From JAVBQJ01 sp031549115 (lineage in GTDB: Bacteria; Verrucomicrobiota; Lentisphaeria; Victivallales; Victivallaceae): a stretch of 64,000 bases of DNA. Location of the stretch: contig JAVBQJ010000049.1 in assembly GCA_031549115.1 (NCBI GenBank), forward strand, positions 62,001 through 126,000, written 5' to 3'. The notes below the pieces were generated by a model. That model made no database searches. It was not told where the DNA came from and worked only from the letters and a program-made list of their open reading frames with translations. The position numbers and the translations under genes were made by a program. Below, one piece after another: positions 8,867-17,449 of the stretch (positions are counted from its first letter, which is position 1; each line of letters starts with the position of its first letter).

Positions 8867-9433
8867 TTACACCGTCATCAGTTCCCGGTCTTTTTCGGCC
8901 GTGATCTTATCGATGTTGGCGATGCAGTTATCAGTAGCGGTCTGCAGATCATCCAGCAGGCGCTTCAAATCGTCCTCGGTGATCTCGCCGGCTTTCTGGG
9001 CTTTTTTGGCGACATCGTTGGCGTCGCGCCGGATATTCCGGACGGCGACCTTGGCGTCTTCGGAGCGGGCCTTGATCTGCTTGACCAGCGACTGGCGGCG
9101 CTCCTGGCTCAATTCCGGAACCGGCAGGCGCAGAATCCGGCCGTCGGAGACCGGCATCATGCCCAGGTTCGCGGCGATCAACGCCTTTTCAATCGCGCCG
9201 ACCACCTTGGTGTCCCACGGCTGTACTGTCAGCAGGCGCGGTTCCGGAGCGGCGATATTCGCGAGATCGCGCAGACGCGTCGGCGTCCCGTAGTATTCCA
9301 CCACGATATTTTCCACCAGCGACGGGCTGGCTTTGCCGGTGCGAACTGCTGCGAAATCATGCCGCATTGCTTCTTCCGCTTTGGTCATCTGGGCTTTGAC
9401 CGACTGCTTCAATTCCGTTACCGGTACGCTCAT
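8867..9433 (-). CDS. frr: Ribosome recycling factor
   Basis: A 188-residue protein, the usual length, that splits post-termination ribosomes together with EF-G. The RRF signatures are present: MRHDFAAVRTGKASPSLVE near residue 23 and the RRQSLVKQIK stretch near 132 in the helical domain. AAAGGAGG lies at ideal spacing before the ATG. It follows the GreA-like gene by 17 bases and ends in a strong terminator, so the two form a transcription/translation factor operon. Confidence 0.97.
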   Translation of the reverse strand: MSVPVTELKQSVKAQMTKAEEAMRHDFAAVRTGKASPSLVENIVVEYYGTPTRLRDLANIAAPEPRLLTVQPWDTKVVGAIEKALIAANLGMMPVSDGRILRLPVPELSQERRQSLVKQIKARSEDAKVAVRNIRRDANDVAKKAQKAGEITEDDLKRLLDDLQTATDNCIANIDKITAEKDRELMTV

Positions 9434-9450
9434 AATGTCCTCCTTTTCAA

Positions 9451-11580
9451 TTAATCCAATTCATCCAAAACCGCGGGAGTCAACGGTTGCACCGATTCAA
9501 GCACACAGACCCGGTCTCCCGGAACCGTGAGCCTGCTCCCTGCTTGGTGTCCATAAATTGCTTCACCCAAACGCGTTTTGTACGAGAGCCAGTTGCGTTC
9601 CGGATTCCCGTCCCACGCGCCGAGCAGTTGATATAGCTCCTGCGAACCGTCCTCGAAGCGCAAGGTGACCGTACAGCCGATCACCGCGGTATCCGACACC
9701 GAAACGGTACGGAACGGCACCGCCTGTACCCGGAGGATATCGCGTTCCAACTCGTTGCGGCGGCGCGACAGATAATTGCGCCGCTCCTTGGCCGCGTCGA
9801 ATTCCGAGTTTTCCCGGAAGTCCCCGTGCGCCCGCGCCGTTTTCAGCGATTCGCGGTTTTCCGGCTGGTGGATGTTGATGATGTCGTCCAATTCCTTCAT
9901 CAACCGCCGGTGCGAAGCCGGCGAGGTAAAGAGCGGTTCGACGGTTTGCGCCGACGGCGCCGCCTGCTCCTTGGCGGAGGCGAGCATCTGTTCGCCCGCG
10001 CCGCTCTCGAGGTGCTCCCGGATCGCGCTCGACAGGCGCGACAGCTTGACCAGGAGACTCTGCCGTTCGCCGGCCACGAAGAAATTCGCCCCCTGCAAGC
10101 TGCTGATCACCGCCGAGGCCACGCCGCCGGCGGCGTCGATCATCTGCTGCTGAAAATCGGCTTTGTCCATCAAATGGGCACGCAGATCGCGCTGCCCGGC
10201 GCTCCACGCTTTCGGCAGACCGTCCAGATTCAACGCCCGGACCACGTTTTCGATATTGACCACCGTCAGCAGGTCCGCCGGCATTTTCTTGCGGTTCTTC
10301 CACAACCACAGCATGAAATCGCCGCCGGCAAAGCGCACGGTGCGAAATGTATCGCTCAAAATTTCCTGATCGATGCCCTCGCAGAACGGCGTCAAAGCAC
10401 GTTGCGGCAGGTTGACCGCGTATGCCGCCAGATATTCATCCGGGAAGATCGAACGGGTCGCCGCCGCCAGATCCGGCAGATATTTGGCCGCGAGATCGCC
10501 CCAGACCGTCAGCGTGGCCGGAGTCAGCCGACTCAGATCGGCCGGCCAGAACGGCGCCGTGTCTTCCAGACCGGCAAAGATGTCTTCCAATTGCTCCGGG
10601 CGCGCCCGCTGTACCGTTTTGGCGATGGTTTCGCCCAGAAGCTTGTATTCGCGCGCACACAACTCCGGCTTCAGATTGCTGTAAAAAGCGGCGAATTTCG
10701 CCACCTCGCTGTCATCCAGTTTGGGCGTATTGGGGTTGGCCAGTTCGGCATCGAGCAGCAAGCCGACCTCTTTGAGGCTGCGCCCTTCGCAGGAACGGCG
10801 CGAAGCGCCGGCGACACCGGCGACGGCTTGTGCCTTCCACCACTTTTCAAAGTCCTCCGACGAAAATATTCTGGGCGTCATCGTGGCTTTGGCGATGTCG
10901 CGCAATTTCTCGTCGGCGAGTTCCTGAAGAGCCTTTCGGCGTGCCAATGTCCGGTAATCGCCGGCAGTCATCGCCGGTTTGCGGACGCTGTCGGCCAACT
11001 TCAGAATCTCCGGGCCCGGAGAGAAAAATACCGCGTGGTCGAGCACGATATTCATCGGCACCGACAGCGAACCGCCGCCGGGCAGCACCGTGATGCCGAC
11101 CGAAGCGGTCAGGCTGTTCAACGTGGCGATATTGCCCCACTGATTGGAGCTGGCCAGATACACGACCGTACCATTTTTCAGCAGCGACAGGCTGTCGAAA
11201 CGGCGCGCCACCTGGGTCGTCGGGACAGCGCTGTCGCGAACGCCGAGGCTGCGGACGAACTGGGTCTTGTTCAGATAAGGCGGCAGCAGCCGCTTGACCG
11301 CCATCGAAAGACCTTTGCGCAGCGTCGCGCTGTCCGGCACATCGAGCGCGGCCAGCCGCAGGAAAAACACCGCCTGCTCGGGGTCCATCCGCGAACCCGA
11401 CTCCTCATCGGATTCACCCAGATTTTCCAACAGGAAATCCAATTTTTCAGTAAAACCGGCGCCGCCGCCATCCGGTGACTGGGTCAGACGGGCCATCAAT
11501 TCCTTGAACACCTCCGCACTGGGGTCCTCCGCCGCAATAATCCAGAGGTCGTCCGTCGAAGTTTTGCCGAGTAAACTCAT
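9451..11580 (-). CDS. greA: Long GreA-type transcript cleavage factor with PVC-type N-terminal extension
   Basis: A 709-residue protein. Only the last 160 or so residues (about 548-709) are a GreA/GreB module, which enters the RNA polymerase secondary channel and rescues backtracked complexes. Its coiled-coil tip ARAHGDFRENSEFDAAKE (about 580) keeps the acidic residues D and E needed for cleavage. The rest is a helical extension without a recognised catalytic motif. Chlamydial GreA is similarly long (about 715 residues), so the extension is a known PVC trait rather than a new fusion. It starts at the ATG with AGGAAAGAG upstream, behind a good sigma-70-type promoter, and precedes frr. Confidence 0.85.
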   Translation of the reverse strand: MSLLGKTSTDDLWIIAAEDPSAEVFKELMARLTQSPDGGGAGFTEKLDFLLENLGESDEESGSRMDPEQAVFFLRLAALDVPDSATLRKGLSMAVKRLLPPYLNKTQFVRSLGVRDSAVPTTQVARRFDSLSLLKNGTVVYLASSNQWGNIATLNSLTASVGITVLPGGGSLSVPMNIVLDHAVFFSPGPEILKLADSVRKPAMTAGDYRTLARRKALQELADEKLRDIAKATMTPRIFSSEDFEKWWKAQAVAGVAGASRRSCEGRSLKEVGLLLDAELANPNTPKLDDSEVAKFAAFYSNLKPELCAREYKLLGETIAKTVQRARPEQLEDIFAGLEDTAPFWPADLSRLTPATLTVWGDLAAKYLPDLAAATRSIFPDEYLAAYAVNLPQRALTPFCEGIDQEILSDTFRTVRFAGGDFMLWLWKNRKKMPADLLTVVNIENVVRALNLDGLPKAWSAGQRDLRAHLMDKADFQQQMIDAAGGVASAVISSLQGANFFVAGERQSLLVKLSRLSSAIREHLESGAGEQMLASAKEQAAPSAQTVEPLFTSPASHRRLMKELDDIINIHQPENRESLKTARAHGDFRENSEFDAAKERRNYLSRRRNELERDILRVQAVPFRTVSVSDTAVIGCTVTLRFEDGSQELYQLLGAWDGNPERNWLSYKTRLGEAIYGHQAGSRLTVPGDRVCVLESVQPLTPAVLDELD

Positions 11581-11624
11581 ATAACTCTTTCCTGTTTTTT
11601 CCCAAAACCAAATTTTGCTTTATT

Positions 11625-11653
11625 AATATAAGTCCCGCTCGGCCTTAAATCAA
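11625..11653 (-). promoter_or_regulatory. Sigma-70-type promoter of the greA-frr operon
   Basis: On the minus strand TTGATT (11648-11653) and TATATT (11625-11630) are separated by 17 bases, about 45 bases before the start codon at 11580. Confidence 0.65.
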
Positions 11654-11697
11654 CTTTCCTCCCCGAAAAAAATCCGGTTTTTTGCCGGAATCCGGGC

Positions 11698-11738
11698 AAA
11701 AAAATTCCCGCGGCCCGTCTTATGGCGGGCCACGGGAA
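11698..11738 (-). terminator. Rho-independent terminator of the GH-D glycosidase gene
   Basis: The stem TTCCCGTGGCCCG pairs with CGGGCCGCGGGAA (one mismatch) around an 8-base loop (11705-11738). Seven T residues follow on the minus strand. It starts 9 bases after the stop at 11747. Confidence 0.85.
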
Positions 11739-11746
11739 TCGTGCCA

Positions 11747-13975
11747 TCAGAAAGTCAGCACGATTTCCAGTGTCTCATCCACAGTACCGGCAAGGGTGGC
11801 GCCGTCGAAACGGAATCCATCCGGCAATGCCGCCGGGACCTCCGGCAACACCAGCTCCACCGCTCCCGGCGAAGCGAAGCGCACAGTCAGGCGTTTGGCC
11901 GCCGCGTCCACGCCGGTGATTTCCCGGTCGGCATCCAGCACCGCCGGAAATTCCGTGACCGGCGTCACGGTGAAAAGGCGGCTGGCGTGCGGCGCCAGGG
12001 TCCCCGCGAACGACGCGCTTTCGCGGCTCACCCGGCAATCCCGGACATCGCAGACGAAGTATTCGCCCGGTTCGAGGCCGAGATCGGCGAAGGCGACCGC
12101 GAAAGACTTTTCCTCCTCGCCGAGATTGAACACCGCCACGGTGCGCACCGGCAGCGCCGGATTGCCGCGCAGGTGCGAAAAATAGGCGCCCTGACGGAAA
12201 AATTCCGTCGGCGGCCGGTGTCCGGCGCGGTAATCGAAGTTGACGAACGAAACATCGCAGCCGTTTTCGGGGCAGCAGGCCGCCTTTTTCAACGGTTTCA
12301 GCCGAGGGTGGTCCTGATGTCGGTACAGGTAGCCACCGATTTCGACCATCGAGCCGGTGATCAGGCAGTAATTCAGACAGAACTGCGCTTCGTCGTCGGA
12401 GAGGCCCGGAAACAGCCCGACCGCGTCGCTGTTCGGCACGATCAGATCTCCGGTGTGGGTGGCGAAGCACGCCGAACCCCACAGGAAGCTGGCGGCGACA
12501 TGCTCCCAGTTGCCGCTGCCGATATCGATCCCGTAACGGTAATTGGTGAAGTATTCGCCGAGGAACGGATTGCCCATCACGATATCGCAGCCGGTCTGCA
12601 GATAACCGTCGGAGGCCAGGCGCTTGCGCAACTCTTTCAGCCACCAGTCGCGCAATTCGTATCCCGAGTAACGGTGTTCGCGCAACAGCGGTTTGCTGTC
12701 CTCGAACGCATAGCTCCAGAAGTCATGTTTCATGCCTTCGCAGCCGCAGCCGGTCAGCAGATAATCCAACGCTTTGCACATATAGTCCCGAACCACCGGC
12801 AAGCTGGCGTCCAGCACCCGGAAATAATCGCAGCGGTAACTGTAATCGATGAACCATTCGGGGTGTTCCAGGGCAATCGGCGCCGGCAACGGACTCGACC
12901 CGCCGATCCAGATCGCCGGACGCAGGCCGCGCAGCCGCACCTGGTCGAAAAACGCTTTCAAGCCGTGCGGGAAGCGGCGTTCGTCCACCCCGGCATCGCC
13001 CTCGTACGGCATGCCGAGACCGTGGGAGACGCCGGATTCCACCGCCACTTTGGCGTAGCCGTCGTCCAACTGCATCCATGCCACCTGCGGAAATTCCCGC
13101 TGCAGATATTCGGCCATCTCCAACAGATCCGGCTCGTAGACGTCGCGGAAGATGCCGTCGTTCCACGAACCCCAGACCAGTTTGGTCCGGTTGAGCGCGG
13201 TGGCGCCGTAGTTGGCCGGGAGCACCCGGCGCAACTCCCGGGTGTAGCCGTCGAACAGGTGTTCGATCTCGCCGGCCTGGGTGGTGGCGCCGAGGTACCA
13301 GACATCCTCGAGAATTTCCCCCGGTTGAATTTCGCGCCAGTCCAGCGCTTTGAACGCGGCGATGAGTTTCCATTGCAGTTTGCCGTCGCAATGGGAGAGT
13401 TCGTGGCAGTGATAGAAAACCTTCTGCGACAGTGACCCGTGCACCACGCCGTCCGGCAGCGCCGCGTTGGAGATCAACAGCGCCGGAAACGGCTGGTAGG
13501 GGCTGCGGCCGATCCGGAAGTGCACCGTGCCGGGGTCGGCCCAACGGTTTCCCGCCACCGTGTCGACGCCGGAATCGCTGACATCGCTCGCCACCCGGTC
13601 GAAGTCCACCGGGATGCAGAATTTTTCATAGATCCGGGGATTTTCCAGGTGGTAGAAGTAATCCAGAGCCGGATCGCCGCCGAGCGTCCAGCCGTCGATG
13701 CCGGTGACGCACTCGCGCAGATGTTGAACGGTGTCCGAGAGATTGGTCAGCTTCCGGGTTACGGCGATGCCGCCGTCGCCGGTCGGAATCACGCTCCACT
13801 CCTCGCGGAACAGCTCGCCATATTCCAATACCGTCAGCAGCCGTCCGGTGGTTTCGCAATACGTCTCCTGCGTTCGTGTCGGGTGTACACTGCCGTGTTC
13901 CAGCTCGAGCACGGTGGAGAGCGTGATTCCGGGGACGCGCATCGCCGCCGCCATCATTCGGGTCAAGTGTTTCAT
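11747..13975 (-). CDS. Clan GH-D glycosidase, GH36-like (putative alpha-galactosidase)
   Basis: A 742-residue soluble enzyme without a signal peptide. The layout is that of GH36: an N-terminal beta-sandwich (about 1-260), a TIM barrel (about 270-590) and a C-terminal beta domain. In the barrel MQLDDGY lies near residue 302 and GMKHDFW near 414; the aspartate of KHDF stands where GH36/GH27 enzymes have their nucleophile (KxD). GCDIVMGNP near 461 is a candidate acid/base region. GAAGGAG precedes the ATG. The GntR-type regulator gene 53 bases upstream on the same strand probably controls it. Alpha-galactosidase or alpha-N-acetylgalactosaminidase activity is likely but not proven by motif. Confidence 0.75.
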   Translation of the reverse strand: MKHLTRMMAAAMRVPGITLSTVLELEHGSVHPTRTQETYCETTGRLLTVLEYGELFREEWSVIPTGDGGIAVTRKLTNLSDTVQHLRECVTGIDGWTLGGDPALDYFYHLENPRIYEKFCIPVDFDRVASDVSDSGVDTVAGNRWADPGTVHFRIGRSPYQPFPALLISNAALPDGVVHGSLSQKVFYHCHELSHCDGKLQWKLIAAFKALDWREIQPGEILEDVWYLGATTQAGEIEHLFDGYTRELRRVLPANYGATALNRTKLVWGSWNDGIFRDVYEPDLLEMAEYLQREFPQVAWMQLDDGYAKVAVESGVSHGLGMPYEGDAGVDERRFPHGLKAFFDQVRLRGLRPAIWIGGSSPLPAPIALEHPEWFIDYSYRCDYFRVLDASLPVVRDYMCKALDYLLTGCGCEGMKHDFWSYAFEDSKPLLREHRYSGYELRDWWLKELRKRLASDGYLQTGCDIVMGNPFLGEYFTNYRYGIDIGSGNWEHVAASFLWGSACFATHTGDLIVPNSDAVGLFPGLSDDEAQFCLNYCLITGSMVEIGGYLYRHQDHPRLKPLKKAACCPENGCDVSFVNFDYRAGHRPPTEFFRQGAYFSHLRGNPALPVRTVAVFNLGEEEKSFAVAFADLGLEPGEYFVCDVRDCRVSRESASFAGTLAPHASRLFTVTPVTEFPAVLDADREITGVDAAAKRLTVRFASPGAVELVLPEVPAALPDGFRFDGATLAGTVDETLEIVLTF

Positions 13976-14028
13976 CTGTTCTCCTTCGTCTTTTTCGTCA
14001 TTTTATGTCTTTTGCGTCTTTTGGCTTT

Positions 14029-15153
14029 TCAACGGTTGAAATCCGGGTTGGAGAGGCGATTGACGACCGGCGCGTAACTTCGGATGCCGCCCAGCGGCTG
14101 CTCCGACAGCAGCAGCATCGCCGCGTCCCGGCAGATCTGCCGGTAATCGTAATCGATGAACGGCAACTGCGGCGACAGATTCCGGTTGCAGGCGTATTCA
14201 CACTGGGTGATGATCTTCACCGTCTCCGGCAAACCGATATTCGCCGCCATGCTGTAACGCAGGTCGGGCTTCAACTCGACCGGCACGTCGATCACCAGGC
14301 CGTCGAAACCGGTCCGGCGCTGCATTTGCGTCAGGTGATCCCGGAATTCCGCCACCCGTTCCCGCTCCCAGTCGAAATCCCAGACCAGCGCCGGATCGAC
14401 GGCGATGCCGTAACCATGCAGCCCCCGCCGGAAGCCTTCCCGCGTCGGATTGCCCGCTCCGGCAAGATCGCGCGCCACCAGCGCCGGACGGCGGCAGCCG
14501 AGACGCAGCAGCTCCGTGACCGCCAATTCCGTGTCGGACTGGCCGATCTGCAGTTGCAGCCACCCGTCCAACTCCCGCAGCAGCGCCGCGCTCCGCGCCG
14601 TCCCGGCATCCAGATTTTCATTGTGGAAGAACGCCACCCGGCAGCCGCGCTGCCGCAGGAAAGCGAAACCGGGCCGGAACCAGCGCGAAGTGACGAACAC
14701 CGCCGCTCCGGGTTCGATCATATTCATCACCCCGTAGTCGATGTCCTCGGAGCGGTTGGTCGGCGAATACGGCAGCGCCGCCACCCGGCAATCCAGCCGC
14801 GCCGCCGCTGCCAGCAGGCCATTGTGCAAATGATTCAAACGGCAGGCCGAACTCATCCCGGACACCATCATGAAATCGGAGCACGGCACCAGAAAATAGA
14901 TACACCGGCCGGAGCCGGGCCGGGGTACGCACTTGAAGGTGCCTTTGCCGTGAATCCGTTCGATCTTCCGTTCGGCTTCGAGCTCGTCGAAGGCGCTGCG
15001 CAAGGTCTTGCGCGCCACCCCGAAGCGCGCCGCCAACTCGGTTTCCCGCGGCAGACGGCCGTGCGCCGGACACGCGGGGCTGTCCAGATACAACTTCAAC
15101 TCTTCGATCAATTGTTCCCGCCGCGGCGCGCGGCGCATCCGTGAAATCCGCAT
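14029..15153 (-). CDS. GntR-type transcriptional regulator with sugar-binding C-terminal domain
   Basis: A 374-residue regulator. Residues about 10-75 form a GntR-type winged helix: LPRETELAARFGVARKTLR followed by the wing IHGKGTF. The remainder resembles a LacI-type periplasmic-binding-protein effector domain, as in AraR-like GntR proteins. The ATG at 15153 follows AGGGTATCCT; a start at the second methionine (MRRAPRRE) is possible. It is divergent from the BlaI-type gene and upstream of the GH36-like gene, which it most likely regulates in response to a sugar. Confidence 0.82.
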   Translation of the reverse strand: MRISRMRRAPRREQLIEELKLYLDSPACPAHGRLPRETELAARFGVARKTLRSAFDELEAERKIERIHGKGTFKCVPRPGSGRCIYFLVPCSDFMMVSGMSSACRLNHLHNGLLAAAARLDCRVAALPYSPTNRSEDIDYGVMNMIEPGAAVFVTSRWFRPGFAFLRQRGCRVAFFHNENLDAGTARSAALLRELDGWLQLQIGQSDTELAVTELLRLGCRRPALVARDLAGAGNPTREGFRRGLHGYGIAVDPALVWDFDWERERVAEFRDHLTQMQRRTGFDGLVIDVPVELKPDLRYSMAANIGLPETVKIITQCEYACNRNLSPQLPFIDYDYRQICRDAAMLLLSEQPLGGIRSYAPVVNRLSNPDFNR

Positions 15154-15189
15154 AGGATACCCTATAGTCTTTAAATGTCGTTGCTATAA

Positions 15190-15219
15190 AGTATATCATG
15201 AGGTCTCCTCTAAGGACAA
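15190..15219 (-). promoter_or_regulatory. Promoter of the GntR/GH36-like operon
   Basis: On the minus strand TTGTCC (15214-15219) and TATACT (15190-15195) are 18 bases apart, ending 36 bases before the start at 15153. Confidence 0.5.
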
Positions 15220-15261
15220 GTGCGAAACGCATAAAAAATCGTTTTTTTTGTTTTTTTCGGT

Positions 15262-15293
15262 TTGCATTTACTAAGTCACTAGTGTAACTTAGT
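15262..15293 (+). promoter_or_regulatory. Promoter with embedded dyad operator for the BlaI/BlaR-type pair
   Basis: TTGCAT (15262-15267) and TAACTT (15285-15290) are 17 bases apart. A dyad ACTAAGT...ACTTAGT spans 15270-15293 with the palindrome CACTAGTG at its centre, so a bound dimer would cover both spacer and -10. This is the usual place for BlaI/MecI autoregulation; the dyad is off perfect symmetry by one base. Confidence 0.6.
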
Positions 15294-15324
15294 TATGGAT
15301 CCACACGAGACAGGGAGATGCGGC

Positions 15325-15699
15325 ATGAAAAAAATACCGATTCCGGAGAGTGAACTGGAGTTGATGAAAGCGTTGTGGGAACGCAATCCGCAGACGCTGC
15401 CCGAGCTCACCCGCATGGTGCAGAGGAGCAACGCCTGGGAGGGCGTCACCGTCAAGACGCTGCTGGGACGGCTGCTGAAAAAAGGTGCGGTAAGCCAGAC
15501 CGGAACCAGGCGTTATTATCAATACCGTCCTGAAATCTCCCGGGAAGAGCATCTGGAATGTGCCAGCGATTCGTTTCTCGCCCAGACCTTCGACGGCGCG
15601 GCGTCCGCCATGGTATCGTTCTTCGTTCAAAAAGGGAAATTGTCCGCCGCCGATCTGACGGAGCTGCGGAAATTGATCGGGGAGTTGGATCATGAGTGA
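15325..15699 (+). CDS. BlaI/MecI-family transcriptional repressor
   Basis: A 124-residue winged-helix protein (Penicillinase_R family). The pattern SELELMKALWERNPQTLPELT at the N-terminus and VTVKTLLGRLLKKGAVS for the recognition helix and wing are typical; the C-terminal helices form the dimer interface and the proteolysis region. I chose the ATG at 15325, with GGGAG 7 bases upstream, over an ATG ten codons earlier that has no ribosome site. Its stop overlaps the start of the M56 protease gene by 8 bases. It most likely binds the dyad at 15270-15293. No beta-lactamase is nearby, so the regulated function is unknown. Confidence 0.9.
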   Translation: MKKIPIPESELELMKALWERNPQTLPELTRMVQRSNAWEGVTVKTLLGRLLKKGAVSQTGTRRYYQYRPEISREEHLECASDSFLAQTFDGAASAMVSFFVQKGKLSAADLTELRKLIGELDHE

Positions 15700-17386
15700 A
15701 ACCATCCTTGCTTATCTCGCCGGGACGCTGTGGCGCGGCGCGCTGCTGTCCGGATTGCTGTTGCTGTTGGAGGCGTGTTGCCGCCGGAAGCTGCTGTTCG
15801 CCCGCGCCCGCTGGTTTTACTGGGGCTGGCTGCTGCTGGTGCTGCTGCCGGGATGGTTTTGGCCGCGGCTGGAAATTCCGCTGCCGGCAGCGGCGCCGTC
15901 GCCGGTCTTTTTCTCGGGAAATGATGTCGCAGAGCCGGCCGGAAGCGACTTCCCGGAAGCATTGCCTCCGGAAACGGCTGCCGGGGCTCCGGAAGCGCTC
16001 CCGCGGCCGGGGTGGGCGGATTGGGGGCTTCTGGTTTATTCGGGAATTGTGCTGGTTTTGTCGGCAAAGCAGATCCGGCAATTCATCGGATGGCGGCGGC
16101 GGGTCCTGGCGTGTCCCGCAATCACGCAAGGGCGGGTGTTCGACGTGTTCCAGGAAACCACCGTTCTGACCGGGCAGTCCGAAACGCCGGTTGCGCTCCG
16201 GGACGCAGGCGCATTACTGCCGTCTCCGGCCAGCTTCGGCTATGGGCGCGATCGCACGGTGCTTTGCCGTCCCGCGGACATGACGCGACACACCGACGCG
16301 GAGTTGCGGATGCTCCTGATTCATGAGCTCGGGCATCTGAAATACTTCGACAACCCTGCCGCCTGCCTGTCCGGCGCCGTGGCCCGTGTCTGGTGGTTCA
16401 ATCCCTTCGTCGCGTGGATTTTGAAGCGCGCGGCATTCGCCGGGGAATTGAATTGCGACCGGCTGGTCCGCGACACCCTGCGGCTCGCAGGCAACCAGCG
16501 GAGCGTTTACGCACGGCTGCTGCTATTGTACCAGCAGCGTTCCGCTCCGCACTCCCGACCGGCATTTTCCCCGCTCGGAGGAAGTGCCGAAAACCTGAAA
16601 CTGCGTATCCTGGAGTTTGCCATGAAAAACAATCGCATCCAACTTGCCGTGTTGTCCGGTCTTGCCGCCGCCGCTTTTGCCGGTGCGCTTTTGTTCACCC
16701 CGGTGCTGCGGGCGGCGGATAACCCGGTGCCGCCCGCAGTTGAAGTTCCGGACGGCAATCCGCTTCTCGCTGCGTTGAACCGGGCCATCCGCAATACGCA
16801 GAAGCGCAGTTACCATGCGTTTCTGGAAAAGGAAGTCCTGGGCGACGGCATGGCACGGACGGAACACTTCTACCAACTGGTGGATCCCGAAGACGGTTTC
16901 GTATACAAGCGCCGGGATTTCGGCCGCAGAAAACCCGGAGGTGCGGAAATCATCGATCAGACCAATCTGGTTACCCGGAGCGGCAATTACATTTATTCGG
17001 CGACCAACGCGATCAAGCGCCCCGGGGCGACTACCAGTTGGCCGCCCGCGCCGGTTGCCGGCCCCGGTATTACGGTACGCGCCGAATATCCGGCGCCGTA
17101 TCGGGGAATTCCCTGTGTTGTGTACACGGTTACCCATGCCGAAATACCCGGAACCCAGGTGTATTGGGTCGGCCGCGACAATGATTTCGTTTACTCCCGG
17201 ACGGATTTCGGTGCCGATGGGAAGATTTTACCCGGCTCCCAAGCGCTGGGCGAGGTCGACTTTCAGGCGCGGTTGACGCCGGAATTGTTTCAAGTGCCGG
17301 ACGGCATTCCCGTCACCGAAGTGAAAAACACCGATGAGGTCGCGCCGATTCTGTTTCCGGGAGACTTTCCCGAAAAACAGAAGTGA
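15692..17386 (+). CDS. M56-family (BlaR1-like) membrane metalloprotease with unusual sensor domain
   Basis: A 564-residue protein. Three hydrophobic segments lie before residue 140. The zinc site HELGH is near residue 211 and a downstream GELNCD near 252 supplies the third ligand region. A further membrane segment (about 318-335) leads to an extracytoplasmic C-terminal domain of about 230 residues. In BlaR1 that domain is a penicillin-binding sensor with SxxK; here no SxxK-type penicillin-binding motif is apparent. Its pattern of short strands with YWVGRDNDFVYSRTDF is faintly reminiscent of LolA/RseB-like folds (inference, weak). On sensing its signal it would cleave the BlaI-type repressor encoded just upstream, to which it is translationally coupled. 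Confidence 0.82.
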   Translation: MSETILAYLAGTLWRGALLSGLLLLLEACCRRKLLFARARWFYWGWLLLVLLPGWFWPRLEIPLPAAAPSPVFFSGNDVAEPAGSDFPEALPPETAAGAPEALPRPGWADWGLLVYSGIVLVLSAKQIRQFIGWRRRVLACPAITQGRVFDVFQETTVLTGQSETPVALRDAGALLPSPASFGYGRDRTVLCRPADMTRHTDAELRMLLIHELGHLKYFDNPAACLSGAVARVWWFNPFVAWILKRAAFAGELNCDRLVRDTLRLAGNQRSVYARLLLLYQQRSAPHSRPAFSPLGGSAENLKLRILEFAMKNNRIQLAVLSGLAAAAFAGALLFTPVLRAADNPVPPAVEVPDGNPLLAALNRAIRNTQKRSYHAFLEKEVLGDGMARTEHFYQLVDPEDGFVYKRRDFGRRKPGGAEIIDQTNLVTRSGNYIYSATNAIKRPGATTSWPPAPVAGPGITVRAEYPAPYRGIPCVVYTVTHAEIPGTQVYWVGRDNDFVYSRTDFGADGKILPGSQALGEVDFQARLTPELFQVPDGIPVTEVKNTDEVAPILFPGDFPEKQK

Positions 17387-17392
17387 CATGCG

Positions 17393-17431
17393 AAAAAAAT
17401 CGGCGGCAGCGTAAAAAATACGCTGCCGCCG
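17393..17431 (-). terminator. Strong Rho-independent terminator of the hydrogenase operon
   Basis: A perfect 13-bp stem (CGGCGGCAGCGTA and its complement, loop of five bases, 17401-17431) is followed on the minus strand by ATTTTTTT. It lies 18 bases past the hydA stop and only faces the minus strand; the convergent protease gene ends just beyond it. Confidence 0.93.
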
Positions 17432-17449
17432 ACACTGGTTGCCGAACGG

